Part shown: one piece after another, positions 25,211 to 34,640 of the stretch
How positions within the stretch are numbered: position 1 is the stretch's first letter
How the letters are laid out: each line of letters opens with the position of its first letter
Source of the DNA: Bradyrhizobium sp. LTSP849
Lineage (GTDB): Bacteria > Pseudomonadota > Alphaproteobacteria > Rhizobiales > Xanthobacteraceae
Assembly: GCF_000938255.1 (NCBI RefSeq)
Contig: NZ_JYMR01000055.1
Location: forward strand, 199,601-263,600
Direction of reading: 5' to 3'
DNA: 64,000 nucleotides
Notes under the pieces: model-generated
Told to the model about the DNA's origin: nothing
Database searches by the model: none
The model's input: the letters and a program-made list of their open reading frames with translations, nothing else
Program-made: the position numbers and the translations under genes

Positions 25211-27472
25211 TCAGAGCTGGGTCAGCAGCTCCTCGATCCGAATCGGGAAACGACGCATCCGCACGCCTGTCGCGTGCCAGACGGCATTGGCGACCGCGCC
25301 TGCGCTGCCGGTGATGCCGATCTCGCCGACGCCCTTGATGCCGAGCGCATTCACATGCGGATCGTGCTCCTCGACCGTGATGACGTCGAGCGGCGGCACG
25401 TCGGCATTCACGGGGATGTGGTACTCGCCGAGATTGGCATTCATGATCCGCCCGCTGCGGCGATCGGTGATGGCCTCCTCATGCAGCGCGAACGAGATGC
25501 CCCAGATCATGCCGCCGAACAGCTGGCTCTTCACCAGATGCGGGTTGACGATGCGCCCCGCGGCGAAGGCACCGACCATGCGCGTGACGCGGATCTGGCC
25601 GAGATCAGGATCGACCTTCACTTCCGCGAACACCGCGCCATGCGCGTGCATCGCGTATTCTTCCATCGCCGCAGGGTTCGGCGCACCAGTGCCGCGCGCC
25701 TCGACTTCGGCGACCCCGGCGCGCGCGAGAATTTCGGAATAGCTCTCACCGCGGCTTTCATCGTCACGCCGGAACAGCTTTCCGTCGCGCGCAATGACGC
25801 CGGCATTGCCGGCGCCGAACAGCGGCGAGCGCTCGTCGGTGGTGGCGAGGTCGGCGAGTTTTGCAATCACGGCCGCCCCAGCGCTGTGGATCGCAGCACC
25901 CGCTGTCGCCGTGTGCGCCGAGCCGCCGGCGATGCCGGCATCAGGCAAATCCGATGTTCCCGCCTTGAACGCGACGCGATCGATGTCGAGCCCGAGGCCA
26001 TCGGCAGCGATCTGGGCCAGCGCCGTCCACGCGCCCTGCCCCATGTCATGCGCGCCGATCTCCATGGCGCCGGAGCCGTCACGCCGGATCACCGCGCGCG
26101 CCGCGGCCTGGAACATCAGCGCCGGGAAGGTCGCGGTGCCCATGCCCCAGCCGACCAGCAAGCCGGCATCATCGCGCATCTGTCGCGGCTGGAGCGGACG
26201 CTTCGCCCAGCCGAAGCGCGCCGCGCCCTGCTCATAGCATGCACGTAGCGCCTTCGAGGAGAACGGCTTTCCGGTGATCGGCTCGACCTCGGCGTAGTTC
26301 TTGAGGCGGAAGGCGAGCGGATCGATGCCGCAGGCCCAGGCCATTTCATCGATGGCGCTTTCCAGTGCGATCGAACCGGTCGCCTCGCCAGGTGCCCGCA
26401 TGAACAGCGGCGTGCCGGTATTGACGCGCACGGCATCATGCGACGTGCGGATCGCAGGTGCCGCATAGAGCGTGTGCGAGGCATCGGCCGCAGGCTCATA
26501 GAAATCATCGAACGTGCTCGACACGGTTCTCGCATGGTGATCGAGCGCAGTCAGGCGTCCCTCGCCATCGGCACCGATGCGCAGCCGCTGACGCGTCGGC
26601 GCGCGATGGCCGACTGGGCCATACATCTGCTCACGGCGCAGCACGAGCTTCACGGGTCGACCGACGAGCTTGGCGGCCATGATGCCGAGGGTCGGCGGGC
26701 CGGACATCAGCCCCTTGGAGCCGAAACCGCCGCCAAGGAAGGGACTACGGATGTGGATCTTGTCCGGCGCAATGCCGAACAATTCGGCGATGCGCCCAAG
26801 CGACAGCATCAGGCCCTGGGTCGGCATGTCGACCGACAGATTGTCGCCGTCCCACGACGCGACGATCGCATGCGGCTCCATGGCGTTGTGATATTGCGGC
26901 GGCGTTTCGTAAACCGCGTCGATCTGTTTCTCGGCCGAGGCAAGGCCCGCCTCGACATCGCCGCGGTGATTTTCCGTCGGGTTGCCGACACCGACGACCG
27001 GCGGCACGAAACTTTTGCCGGCATCGAGGCCGACAAGCGGGGGCAGCGTCTCATAGCGCGGCGCCAGCAGCACAGCACCTTCGGTCGCCGCCTCCAGCGT
27101 TTCAGCGATGACGACGGCGATCGGCTGGTTGGCGTAGCGGACTTCGTCGCTCTGCAACACCTCCATCCGGAACACGAATGGATTGGTCTTGATCTCGGGG
27201 TCGATTGCGAGCGGCGGCTTGTGGCTCGATGTCATGACATCGACCACGCCGGGATGGCGCTTGGCGGCTGCGACATCGAGCGAGGTCACACGGCCGCGCG
27301 CGATGCTGGAGACGGCCATCACCGCAAACAGCATGCCGGGCGGGTGATTGTCGGCAGCGTAGGTCGCCTGCCCCTTGACCTTGAGCACGCCGTCGCGGCG
27401 GGTCAGGGGCTGGCCGATGCTCGAGCCGTGCCGCAGATGAGCGGGAGCGCTGGTGAGATTGAGCTCAGACAT
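25211..27472 (-). CDS. Aldehyde oxidoreductase molybdenum-binding subunit (PaoC/XDH family)
   Basis: The 753-aa catalytic subunit of a xanthine-dehydrogenase-family enzyme. Evidence: substrate- and cofactor-binding segments RSPFLGGGFGSKG, MRAPGEATGSIALESAIDEMA, ATAGAAIHSAGAAV and the C-terminal GVGEIGITGSAGAVANAVWHATG, whose Glu corresponds to the catalytic base. Order and size resemble E. coli PaoC. It binds molybdenum cofactor (probably the cytosine dinucleotide form) and hydroxylates aldehydes to acids. The ATG overlaps the FAD-subunit stop by 8 nt with GGAG upstream, so synthesis is coupled. The substrate is not predictable. Confidence 0.92.
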   Translation of the reverse strand: MSELNLTSAPAHLRHGSSIGQPLTRRDGVLKVKGQATYAADNHPPGMLFAVMAVSSIARGRVTSLDVAAAKRHPGVVDVMTSSHKPPLAIDPEIKTNPFVFRMEVLQSDEVRYANQPIAVVIAETLEAATEGAVLLAPRYETLPPLVGLDAGKSFVPPVVGVGNPTENHRGDVEAGLASAEKQIDAVYETPPQYHNAMEPHAIVASWDGDNLSVDMPTQGLMLSLGRIAELFGIAPDKIHIRSPFLGGGFGSKGLMSGPPTLGIMAAKLVGRPVKLVLRREQMYGPVGHRAPTRQRLRIGADGEGRLTALDHHARTVSSTFDDFYEPAADASHTLYAAPAIRTSHDAVRVNTGTPLFMRAPGEATGSIALESAIDEMAWACGIDPLAFRLKNYAEVEPITGKPFSSKALRACYEQGAARFGWAKRPLQPRQMRDDAGLLVGWGMGTATFPALMFQAAARAVIRRDGSGAMEIGAHDMGQGAWTALAQIAADGLGLDIDRVAFKAGTSDLPDAGIAGGSAHTATAGAAIHSAGAAVIAKLADLATTDERSPLFGAGNAGVIARDGKLFRRDDESRGESYSEILARAGVAEVEARGTGAPNPAAMEEYAMHAHGAVFAEVKVDPDLGQIRVTRMVGAFAAGRIVNPHLVKSQLFGGMIWGISFALHEEAITDRRSGRIMNANLGEYHIPVNADVPPLDVITVEEHDPHVNALGIKGVGEIGITGSAGAVANAVWHATGVRMRRFPIRIEELLTQL

Positions 27473-28520
27473 GGATAGCTCCGGAGATGGAGGCAAAGGG
27501 TGAAGCCGGCAGCGCCGGCAGGCGCACGGGCGTGCCAGCGGCGGCCAGTGTCAGCGCGCGCACGACGATGCGGCGCGCGAGCTCGATCTTGAAGGCGTTG
27601 TCGCCGGACGGCTTTGCGTCCGAGAGCGCGCGCCAGGCGGCTTCCTGGAAGGCGTCCGCCGTCGGTGCGACGCCCTTGAGCACGTCTTCCGCGGCGCGGG
27701 CACGCCAGGGCTTTGCGGCGACGCCGCCAAGCGCAAGCCGCGCCTCCGTGATCTTGCCGTTCTCGATCTGCAAAGCGGCCGCAGCCGAGACGACGGCAAA
27801 GGCATAGGAGGTCCGCTCGCGAACCTTGAGGTAGCGCGCATGTGCCGCGAAGCCACGTGCCGCGGCCGGCAGACGCACAGCGACGATGAGGTCGCCGGGT
27901 TCGAGCGCCGAGTCACGCTCGGGCGTATCGCCGGGCAAACGATGAAGCGCATCGAGCGCGATCTCGCGCCGGCCGTTCCTGCCCTCGATCTCGACGATGG
28001 CGTCAAGCGCAACCAGCGGCACACAGAAGTCGGAGGGATTCGTGGCGATGCAGCTTTCGCTCCAGCCGAGCACCGCGTGGGTCCGGTTCTCGCCGTCGCG
28101 GGCGTCGCAGCCACTGCCGGCCTCGCGTTTGTTGCAGCTGCTGGCGGTGTCATAGAAATAAGCGCAGCGCGTCCGCTGCAGGAGATTGCCACCGACTGTC
28201 GCGGCATTGCGCAGTTGCGCTGATGCGCCGGAGAGAAGCGCTTCAGCGACAGCGGGATAAGACTTTGCGAATTTGGCATCATGCGCAAGATCAGCGTTGC
28301 TCACCAGCGCACCAATACGCAACGACCCATCGGCGAGATGCTCGATCTGGTCGAGCCCTTCGAGATGCGTGACATCGACCAGGCGATCCGGACGGCTGAC
28401 GCCGCCCTTCATCAGATCGAGCAGATTGGTGCCGGCGGCGAGATAGACCGCGCCCGGCTGGGCGGCAGCAGCAACGGCCTCTGCGACCGTGGCCGGCCTG
28501 ACATAATCGAACTGTTTCAT
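27465..28520 (-). CDS. Aldehyde oxidoreductase FAD-binding subunit (PaoB-like)
   Basis: A 351-aa subunit that passes electrons from the Fe-S subunit to FAD. FAD-binding segments are YLAAGTNLLDLMKGGV and NAATVGGNLLQRTRCAYF. Between about residues 120 and 165 it has several Cys residues (RCAYFYD, SSCNKR, SGCDAR, ESCIATNPSDFC) in the position where E. coli PaoB and 4-hydroxybenzoyl-CoA reductase carry an extra [4Fe-4S] cluster, so a cluster is likely here too. Start ATG overlaps the 2Fe-2S gene stop by 4 nt. Confidence 0.91.
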   Translation of the reverse strand: MKQFDYVRPATVAEAVAAAAQPGAVYLAAGTNLLDLMKGGVSRPDRLVDVTHLEGLDQIEHLADGSLRIGALVSNADLAHDAKFAKSYPAVAEALLSGASAQLRNAATVGGNLLQRTRCAYFYDTASSCNKREAGSGCDARDGENRTHAVLGWSESCIATNPSDFCVPLVALDAIVEIEGRNGRREIALDALHRLPGDTPERDSALEPGDLIVAVRLPAAARGFAAHARYLKVRERTSYAFAVVSAAAALQIENGKITEARLALGGVAAKPWRARAAEDVLKGVAPTADAFQEAAWRALSDAKPSGDNAFKIELARRIVVRALTLAAAGTPVRLPALPASPFASISGAIHV

Positions 28521-29014
28521 GCGGAGCGCCTCTGATTGGTTTCGTCGGCACCGGCCTGAGCCTCGAGCACGGCATCGACGATGCCGGCATAGGCGCCGCA
28601 ACGGCAGAGATTGCCGCTCATGCATTCCCGGATGCGCTCGGGATCGTTGCCGGCCTGGGCTTCCTGCATCATGCCGATCGCACTCATGATCTGGCCGGGC
28701 GTGCAGAAGCCGCACTGAAATCCGTCATGGGCGATGAAGGCCGCCTGGACCGGGTGAAGCTGGTCGCCGCGCGCGACGCCTTCGATGGTGAGGATGTCGG
28801 CGCCATCATGACTGATGGCGAGCGCGAGGCAGGAATTGATACGCTTGCCGTCGACGAGAACGGTGCAAGCGCCGCATTGGCCGCGGTCGCATCCCTTCTT
28901 GGTTCCGGTCAGATGAAAGCGCTCACGCAGGAGATCGAGCAGCGTCACGCGCGGATCGTCGAGGACGAAGTCGCGCCGCGCACCGTTCACGGTGAGGCTG
29001 ATGGAGTGGTTCAT
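28517..29014 (-). CDS. Aldehyde oxidoreductase 2Fe-2S subunit (PaoA-like)
   Basis: A 165-aa ferredoxin-type subunit with both clusters of the family: plant-type GCDRGQCGACTVLVDGKRINSC and the second-domain pair CGFCTPGQ and CRCGAY. It is the first gene of the three-gene operon. Unlike E. coli PaoA it starts directly with the ferredoxin fold and shows no twin-arginine signal, so this complex is probably cytoplasmic. A divergent TetR gene lies across a 241-bp intergenic region and probably controls the operon. Confidence 0.92.
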   Translation of the reverse strand: MNHSISLTVNGARRDFVLDDPRVTLLDLLRERFHLTGTKKGCDRGQCGACTVLVDGKRINSCLALAISHDGADILTIEGVARGDQLHPVQAAFIAHDGFQCGFCTPGQIMSAIGMMQEAQAGNDPERIRECMSGNLCRCGAYAGIVDAVLEAQAGADETNQRRSA

Positions 29015-29255
29015 ATAAGGCTCCGATCAGATATGGACATGAGTGATCGCGCGGTGCGCCACCGCCGTGGCCGCCGTCGATCTTGCGCCGCCCGGACATA
29101 ATCCGAACCAGCACCACTGAGAAGATACGGAGGCACCCTCCGCTTAACAAGGGCCGCCGAAAAATATTTGGAATTCGTCAAAAGCCCGTGCGCAGACAAC
29201 GCGGTGCAGCCCTGCAAGGGTTCAATCTAACCTATTCGTGATCTACATTGTCGGC

Positions 29256-29894
29256 ATGGACGACCACGCCGACCAGATCCGCAAACCTCGCGCCGACGCC
29301 GTGCGCAATCGCGAACGCGTGCTCGAAGCGGCCAAGGCCGTCTTCAACGCGGGCGGCCCGGAGGCAAGCCTGGAGGCCGTGGCGAAACGCGCCGGCGTCG
29401 GCATCGGCACGCTCTATCGGCATTTTCCGACCCGCGAGGATTTGTTCGAGGCGGTGTACCGGCGCGAGGTCGAGCAGCTCAGCGAGCTTGCCGAGCAATT
29501 GAAGAACGCCAAGGATCCGGTCGACGCCTTGCGGCGCTGGCTGCGTTCCAATGTCGAATTCGTTGCCACGAAAAAGGGCATGTCGGCAGCGCTGGCGCTG
29601 ACATTCCAGAGTTCGTCGGAACTCGCGGCGTTCTCGATGGACCGGCTGACCAAGGCGATCGGGTCGCTGCTCGATCGTGCGGTCGCGGCAGGCCAGATGC
29701 GCGGCGATGTCAGCCCGGAGGACCTGCTGCGGGCGCTCGTTGGCATGTGCTACATGCACGACCAGCCCGGCTGGCAATCGTCAGTGCTGCGGATGCTCGA
29801 TGTATTCGTCGACGGCTTGCGCGTGCAGGCGGGTGTCAAGGTTAAGGCGCGCGCCGCCAAGCCGGCGAAGACGGCGACCAAGCGGAAGCGATAG
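29256..29894 (+). CDS. TetR-family transcriptional regulator
   Basis: A 212-aa repressor. The N-terminal helix-turn-helix (RERVLEAAKAVFNAGGPEAS; GVGIGTLYRHFPTREDLFEAVY) is standard TetR. The C-terminal ligand domain ends in a basic tail (KARAAKPAKTATKRKR), which is unusual and may add non-specific DNA contact. The ATG at 29256 is favoured; a GTG at 29238 would add six residues. It diverges from the aldehyde oxidoreductase operon and is its most likely regulator, perhaps sensing an aldehyde (inference). Confidence 0.9.
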   Translation: MDDHADQIRKPRADAVRNRERVLEAAKAVFNAGGPEASLEAVAKRAGVGIGTLYRHFPTREDLFEAVYRREVEQLSELAEQLKNAKDPVDALRRWLRSNVEFVATKKGMSAALALTFQSSSELAAFSMDRLTKAIGSLLDRAVAAGQMRGDVSPEDLLRALVGMCYMHDQPGWQSSVLRMLDVFVDGLRVQAGVKVKARAAKPAKTATKRKR

Positions 29895-29961
29895 CGCGTC
29901 CCACATATTCCCGAAGTCGTGCTAGGATCATCTCCGCCGGGACACCAACGCGGAGCCTGTC

Positions 29962-30369
29962 ATGCGCATCGCAGTCTTGCTCGTCGCTCTCAATGTTGTC
30001 TTCAGTTCGCTTTCCGCACGCGCCGACGATGTCGCGACGGCACAGAGCGTGATCCGCGCCCAGGAGCAGGCGCTCATCCGCGATGATGCGGCGACTGCCT
30101 ATTCCTACGCCGCGCCGGCGGTCAAGCAGATCTTCCCCGCGCCGGACATCTTCATGTCGATGGTGCAGAATGGCTACGCGCCGGTCTACCGGCACAAGAG
30201 CTTTGAGTTCGGCGACAGCAAGACCGAGGGCAGCGCGATCGCCCAGCGCGTTCATATCATCGACGCCAATGGCGAAGCCTGGGAAGCGCTCTACACACTC
30301 GAACAGCAGTCGGACGGAAGCTACAAGATCACCGGCTGCTCGCTGTTGAAGGCGGGACAGGCGGTCTGA
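29962..30369 (+). CDS. Exported DUF4864 protein
   Basis: A 135-aa protein with a signal peptide (VLLVALNVVFSSLSARA) and a cystatin/NTF2-like body: AAPAVKQIFPAPDIFMSMVQ and a closing GSYKITGCSLLK strand. This matches the alphaproteobacterial family DUF4864, which has no assigned function. It stands alone between the tetR gene and the convergent hydrolase gene. Confidence 0.78.
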   Translation: MRIAVLLVALNVVFSSLSARADDVATAQSVIRAQEQALIRDDAATAYSYAAPAVKQIFPAPDIFMSMVQNGYAPVYRHKSFEFGDSKTEGSAIAQRVHIIDANGEAWEALYTLEQQSDGSYKITGCSLLKAGQAV

Positions 30370-30387
30370 GTGGACATTGCCCGTTCG

Positions 30388-31236
30388 TCAGGCAACCATC
30401 GCTGTCACGGCGCGCAGCACTGTCCCGCCGGCTTCCGCGATCCTGTCGAGCACCGTGAAGTGATTGCTTCCGGGGATCTCGCAATAGCCGGCTTCGCCGC
30501 CCTGCTTGTGCCACTCGGAGACTAAATCAGAGGTCCAGTGCTTGAATCCGCCAGTCTCGTCGCCACCGACGGCGCCGAGCAGCGGTACGAGGTTCGCGCC
30601 CTTCGGCAGGCGGTGAACCCGCAACAACGGACTCAGATCCGCGGCCTCATCGGGCGACAGTGTCAGGTCGCGGTTGATCGAGGTCTTGAGCAGCGGACGC
30701 AAATCGAAGGCACCGCTGACGCCGACCAGGCCGACAATGCGTCCCTGCCCGCTGACCGCCTGATCCAGCGCGAGCATCGCCGCCAACTGACCGCCGGCGG
30801 AGTGACCGGAGACGACCACGCGGGTGGGCTTCAGATGGGTCAGCGTCCAGGCAAGGGCCGCGCGGATCTGCTCAACGATGCCGCTGACGCTCACGGCCGG
30901 CACCAGATCGTAGGTCGGCATCACCACGGTCATCCCGGAGTTTCGGTAATGTTCGGCGACGAAGGAGACGTAGGACTTGTCCAGCGCGCGCCAATAGCCT
31001 CCATGGATGAAGAAGAGCACCGGCGCGCCCTCGCCCGCCGGGAACACGTCCAGCAGGCATCGCGGTCCGGCGCCATAGCGAATGTCCAGGCGGCAATTGC
31101 CCGCCGCGCGCAGTGCGGCGCTCCGCCGCTGGTGATCGCGATAGATCTCGTCGCGCTCGGGATGGCGCTTGCGGAGCGCATATTGCGCTTCCAGCCCGTC
31201 ATCGATGGCTTGCAGGATTTCACTTCCAGAATGCAT
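30388..31236 (-). CDS. Alpha/beta hydrolase, arylformamidase/esterase-like
   Basis: A 282-aa hydrolase. Oxyanion-hole motif HGGYW (FFIHGGYWRALDK) and nucleophile elbow GHSAGG are typical of the kynurenine formamidase / hormone-sensitive-lipase-like group; the late segment SNHFTVLDRIAE supplies the catalytic His. The likely start is the ATG at 31236, two bases after the ATPase stop. As the last gene of a long operon with an amide/branched-chain-amino-acid-type importer and two ferritin-like proteins, it probably hydrolyses an imported ester or amide or an intermediate of its breakdown (inference). Confidence 0.85.
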   Translation of the reverse strand: MHSGSEILQAIDDGLEAQYALRKRHPERDEIYRDHQRRSAALRAAGNCRLDIRYGAGPRCLLDVFPAGEGAPVLFFIHGGYWRALDKSYVSFVAEHYRNSGMTVVMPTYDLVPAVSVSGIVEQIRAALAWTLTHLKPTRVVVSGHSAGGQLAAMLALDQAVSGQGRIVGLVGVSGAFDLRPLLKTSINRDLTLSPDEAADLSPLLRVHRLPKGANLVPLLGAVGGDETGGFKHWTSDLVSEWHKQGGEAGYCEIPGSNHFTVLDRIAEAGGTVLRAVTAMVA

Positions 31237-31238
31237 GA

Positions 31239-31952
31239 TCAAAGTCCGAGATAGGCAGTGCGTACGATCGGGTCGTGCGCAAGCGAGGTGCTTTCCGCCT
31301 CGCGCACGATCTCGCCTTCCGCGATCACGTAGCCCCAGGCGGCGCTTTGCAGCGCCATGTTGGCGTTCTGCTCGGCGAGCAGGATCGAGATGCCCTGCTG
31401 ATTGAGCCGCCGGATGATGGCGAAGATATCCTGCACGACGCGTGGCGCGAGACCCATGGACGGCTCGTCGAGCAACAGCAGGCGCGGCCGCGACATCAGC
31501 GCGCGTCCGATCGCGAGCATCTGCTGCTCGCCGCCGGACAGCAGCCCCGCCGGCTGGTTCAGCCGTTCGCGCAGCCGCGGAAACATGTCGAACACCGCGT
31601 CCATGTCGGCTTCGACCCTGCGGTCGCGACGGGGCCACAGGCGGCGGAACGCACCCATCTCGAGATTCTCGCGCACGCTCATCGGCGCAAAGACGCGTCG
31701 GCCCTCCGGCACCAGCGTCACGCCGAAATCAAGCCGCGCCGAGGCCGACCGCCCGGCAATGTCGTTGCCTTCGACCAGGATACGTCCGCTGCTTGGCCGC
31801 AACAGCCCGGCCAGGCAGCGCAGCAACGTGGTCTTGCCGGCGCCGTTCGCACCGATCAGGCAGACCGACTGGCCCGCCGCCACCCGCAGCGAAATCCTGT
31901 GCAGCACGGAGACATGGCCGTAGCCCGCCGAAAGCGCGTCGACCTCAAGCAT
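31239..31952 (-). CDS. Branched-chain amino-acid-type ABC transporter ATPase (LivF-like)
   Basis: A 237-aa ABC ATPase of the LivF group: Walker A GANGAGKTT, LVPEGRRVFAPMSVRENLEMG (a LivF signature stretch), LSGGEQQML and Walker B LLLLDEPSMGLAP. The ATG overlaps the LivG-like stop by 8 nt. It pairs with the LivG-like ATPase below the LivH/LivM channel. Transporters of this type import branched-chain amino acids, urea, short amides or aromatic acids; the neighbouring genes suggest a catabolic substrate. Confidence 0.93.
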   Translation of the reverse strand: MLEVDALSAGYGHVSVLHRISLRVAAGQSVCLIGANGAGKTTLLRCLAGLLRPSSGRILVEGNDIAGRSASARLDFGVTLVPEGRRVFAPMSVRENLEMGAFRRLWPRRDRRVEADMDAVFDMFPRLRERLNQPAGLLSGGEQQMLAIGRALMSRPRLLLLDEPSMGLAPRVVQDIFAIIRRLNQQGISILLAEQNANMALQSAAWGYVIAEGEIVREAESTSLAHDPIVRTAYLGL

Positions 31953-32718
31953 GCTCGGCCTCCCCGAGATAGGCCGCGAGCACGTCGGGATGGCGGCGCA
32001 CGCTGTCGGCATCGCCCTCGGCGATCCGCATGCCGTTGTTAAGCACCAGGATGTCGTGCGAGAGCGACATCACCATGCGCATGTTGTGCTCGACCAGCAG
32101 CACCGTCATGCCGTCCCGGTTCAGGGCGGAGATGATCTTGCCGATATGCTCGGCTTCCGCTTGCGGCAAGCCGGCGGCGGGTTCATCGAGCAGCAGCAGC
32201 CGCGGCTCGCTTGCGAGCGCACGCGCCAACTCCAGCACCTTCATCTGGCCAAAGCCGAGATCGCCGGCAACAACATCCGCCTTGCCGTCGAGCTCGAAAC
32301 GCGCCAGCAGCTCAAGCGCCGCATCCGCCATCGCCCGATTCTCTGCGCGTAGCGACGGACCGTGCAGCAGCGCGCCGATCACCCCCGCGCGGCCGTGCAT
32401 ATGCCGCCCGGTCATGACATTCTCGAGCACAGTCATTTCGCGGAAGATCTGGAGATTCTGGAAGGTACGGGCGATGCCGAGCCTGGCGCGACGAAATGTC
32501 GGCATGGCGTCGATACGAACGCCATCGAAGAAGATTTGGCCCGAGGTCGGGCGGGTCACGCCGGCGATCATGTTGAACAGCGTGCTCTTGCCGGCCCCGT
32601 TCGGCCCGATCACCGCCTTGATCTCGCCGGGGCGAACCTCGAAGCTCAGATCGGCGACGGCACGCAGCCCGTCGAAATAACAGTTCAGCGCTTCGGTGCG
32701 GAGCAGGGGCGCGGTCAT
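31945..32718 (-). CDS. Branched-chain amino-acid-type ABC transporter ATPase (LivG-like)
   Basis: A 257-aa ATPase: Walker A GPNGAGKST, GIARTFQNLQIFREMTVLENVM (LivG signature), the degenerate signature LGFGQMKVLELARAL and Walker B LLLLDEPAAGLP. The start codon overlaps the permease stop by 4 nt. It functions as one half of the heterodimeric ATPase of this transporter. Confidence 0.93.
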   Translation of the reverse strand: MTAPLLRTEALNCYFDGLRAVADLSFEVRPGEIKAVIGPNGAGKSTLFNMIAGVTRPTSGQIFFDGVRIDAMPTFRRARLGIARTFQNLQIFREMTVLENVMTGRHMHGRAGVIGALLHGPSLRAENRAMADAALELLARFELDGKADVVAGDLGFGQMKVLELARALASEPRLLLLDEPAAGLPQAEAEHIGKIISALNRDGMTVLLVEHNMRMVMSLSHDILVLNNGMRIAEGDADSVRRHPDVLAAYLGEAEHA

Positions 32719-33755
32719 GAACGCCTGCTTGCGAGCCAACGGCGCAGGATCGCCGGCAAGCCCGCGATCCCGGTGGGCGACGCGATCAGCACGACCAGCA
32801 TCGCGAAACCGAACAGCATCAGCTCGGCGTCTTCATATTCGAGCAGAAGCGGCGGCACGGCGGTGAAGATCAATGCGCCGAACAGCGGTCCCCAATAGAG
32901 TCCGCTGCCGCCGATCGCAACCATCACCACCAGCAGGATGGAGTTGGAGACGCTGAATGTCTCCGGTGATGCGAATTGGTTGACATGGACATAGAGGCTG
33001 CCGGCGATCCCGGCCATGCCGGCGGAGAGCACGAAGACCAGAAGCTTGGTTCTGAAGCTGTCGATGCCAACGGCATCCGCACCCAGCTCGTTGGTCGCGA
33101 CCGCTCGCAGCGCGCGGCCGGTGCCCGAGCGCAGCAGGTTGAGGATGGCAAGCATGACCAGCAGCGACACCAGCCAGAGCAGCGGAAACTGGCGCGCGTC
33201 GGTGTCGAGCGCGAAGCGGCCGAACGCAAAGGGGCGGACGCCCAACAGGCCGTTGGGACCGCCGGTCAGGTCGATCAGCCGGTTGAACATCACCACCAGA
33301 ATGGCGTTCCAGCCGAGCGTTGCCATCGACAGATAGAGCCCGCGCAGGCGCAGTGCCGGAATGCCGATGAGCAGCGCCGCGAGCCCCGTCAGCAGTGCCG
33401 CCGCCGGCAGGCCAATCCAGGCGCCCAGTCCGAACTTCACGCCGAGCACACCGCTCACATAGGCGCCGAGCCCGTAGAAGCCGGCATGCCCGAGCGAGAT
33501 CTGTCCGCCATAGCCCATCAGGAGATTCAGGCTCGCGATCAGGATGAGATTGATCAGCATCATGTTGGCGAGCGAGACGAAGTAGGCATTCGGTGCCGCG
33601 AACGGCACCACCAGCATCGTGAGCCACACGATCAGCAAAAGCCGGTGATCCGACAGGATCGCAGCCGTCCGGCCCGGCGACCGGAGCTGCGGTCGGGACA
33701 CCGCCTCCACCGGAGGCGATGATAACGAATCGGATTTCGCGCGAGCCAGGACCAT
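32715..33755 (-). CDS. Branched-chain amino-acid-type ABC transporter permease (LivM-like)
   Basis: A 346-aa inner-membrane protein with about ten hydrophobic segments. Family markers: NLLMGYGGQISLGHAGFYGLGAY and GTGRALRAVATNELGADAVG. A 35-residue hydrophilic N-terminal extension precedes the first helix. It forms the translocation channel with the LivH-like protein and is separated from that gene by 4 bp. Confidence 0.93.
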   Translation of the reverse strand: MVLARAKSDSLSSPPVEAVSRPQLRSPGRTAAILSDHRLLLIVWLTMLVVPFAAPNAYFVSLANMMLINLILIASLNLLMGYGGQISLGHAGFYGLGAYVSGVLGVKFGLGAWIGLPAAALLTGLAALLIGIPALRLRGLYLSMATLGWNAILVVMFNRLIDLTGGPNGLLGVRPFAFGRFALDTDARQFPLLWLVSLLVMLAILNLLRSGTGRALRAVATNELGADAVGIDSFRTKLLVFVLSAGMAGIAGSLYVHVNQFASPETFSVSNSILLVVMVAIGGSGLYWGPLFGALIFTAVPPLLLEYEDAELMLFGFAMLVVLIASPTGIAGLPAILRRWLASRRS

Positions 33756-33759
33756 CCGG

Positions 33760-34635
33760 TCAGACCTTGATCACGTCGGCACGGCCGAGCAGGCCCGACG
33801 GACGCGCGAACAGGATGAGAAGCAGCACCGTAAAGGCGATCGCGTCCTTGAAATCGGAGGAGATATAGAAGCTGCCGAACGCCTCGAGGAGGCCGAGCGC
33901 GAGCCCGCCGACAACGGCGCCCGGCAGGCTACCGACACCACCGAGCATCGCTGCGCTAAAACCCTTGAAGCCGAACATGGCGCCTTGGTCGTAGGAGGAC
34001 AGCGTCAGCGGCGTGATGATGGCGCCGGCGAGCGCGCCGGCAAAGGCGGCGATCGCGAACGAGAGCATCACCGTGGTCTCGACGCGCACCCCGACGATGG
34101 CCGCCGCGTCGCGATCGGCGGCCGCCGCACGCAGCGCCTTGCCGAGCATACTGCGCTCGAAGAACAGATGCATCGCGAGCAGGAAGGCGAGCGTCAGACC
34201 GATGATCCACAGCGTCTGGGTCTGCACCGCGACGCCGCCCAGGACCAGCGTCGACACCTGCGAAAAGCCGGGATAGCCGACCGGCTTCTTGCCGAGCACC
34301 AGCATGACCAGGCTGCGCGTGCAGATCGCGAGCCCGATGCTGACGAGCGTGATCAAGAGCGTATTCGGCCGCCGCAGCGGCCAGATCACCAATCGTTCCG
34401 ATGCGATACCGGCCATGATGACGATCACCACCGCGAGGGCGCAGGCCAGCCCGATATTGCTCGTCGCCGCAAACAGCAACGCCGAGATCATCCCGCCCAT
34501 CACCACCCATTCACCCTGAGCGAAGTTCATCGCACCCGTGCTCTTGAACACGACGTTGAAGCCGAGGGCGATGAGCGCATAGATACTGCCTGTACCAACG
34601 CCTGCGACCAGCAACTGAAGGATGGTCGTCGTCAT
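33760..34635 (-). CDS. Branched-chain amino-acid-type ABC transporter permease (LivH-like)
   Basis: A 291-aa membrane protein, the partner channel subunit. Diagnostic segments: GSIYALIALGFNVVFKSTGAMNFA at the N-terminus and ALRAAAADRDAAAIVGVRV, followed by the closing GGVGSLPGAVVGGLALGLLE. The ATG lies 5 bp after the stop of the ferritin-like gene, so it belongs to the same transcript. Confidence 0.93.
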   Translation of the reverse strand: MTTTILQLLVAGVGTGSIYALIALGFNVVFKSTGAMNFAQGEWVVMGGMISALLFAATSNIGLACALAVVIVIMAGIASERLVIWPLRRPNTLLITLVSIGLAICTRSLVMLVLGKKPVGYPGFSQVSTLVLGGVAVQTQTLWIIGLTLAFLLAMHLFFERSMLGKALRAAAADRDAAAIVGVRVETTVMLSFAIAAFAGALAGAIITPLTLSSYDQGAMFGFKGFSAAMLGGVGSLPGAVVGGLALGLLEAFGSFYISSDFKDAIAFTVLLLILFARPSGLLGRADVIKV

Positions 34636-34640
34636 GGCGC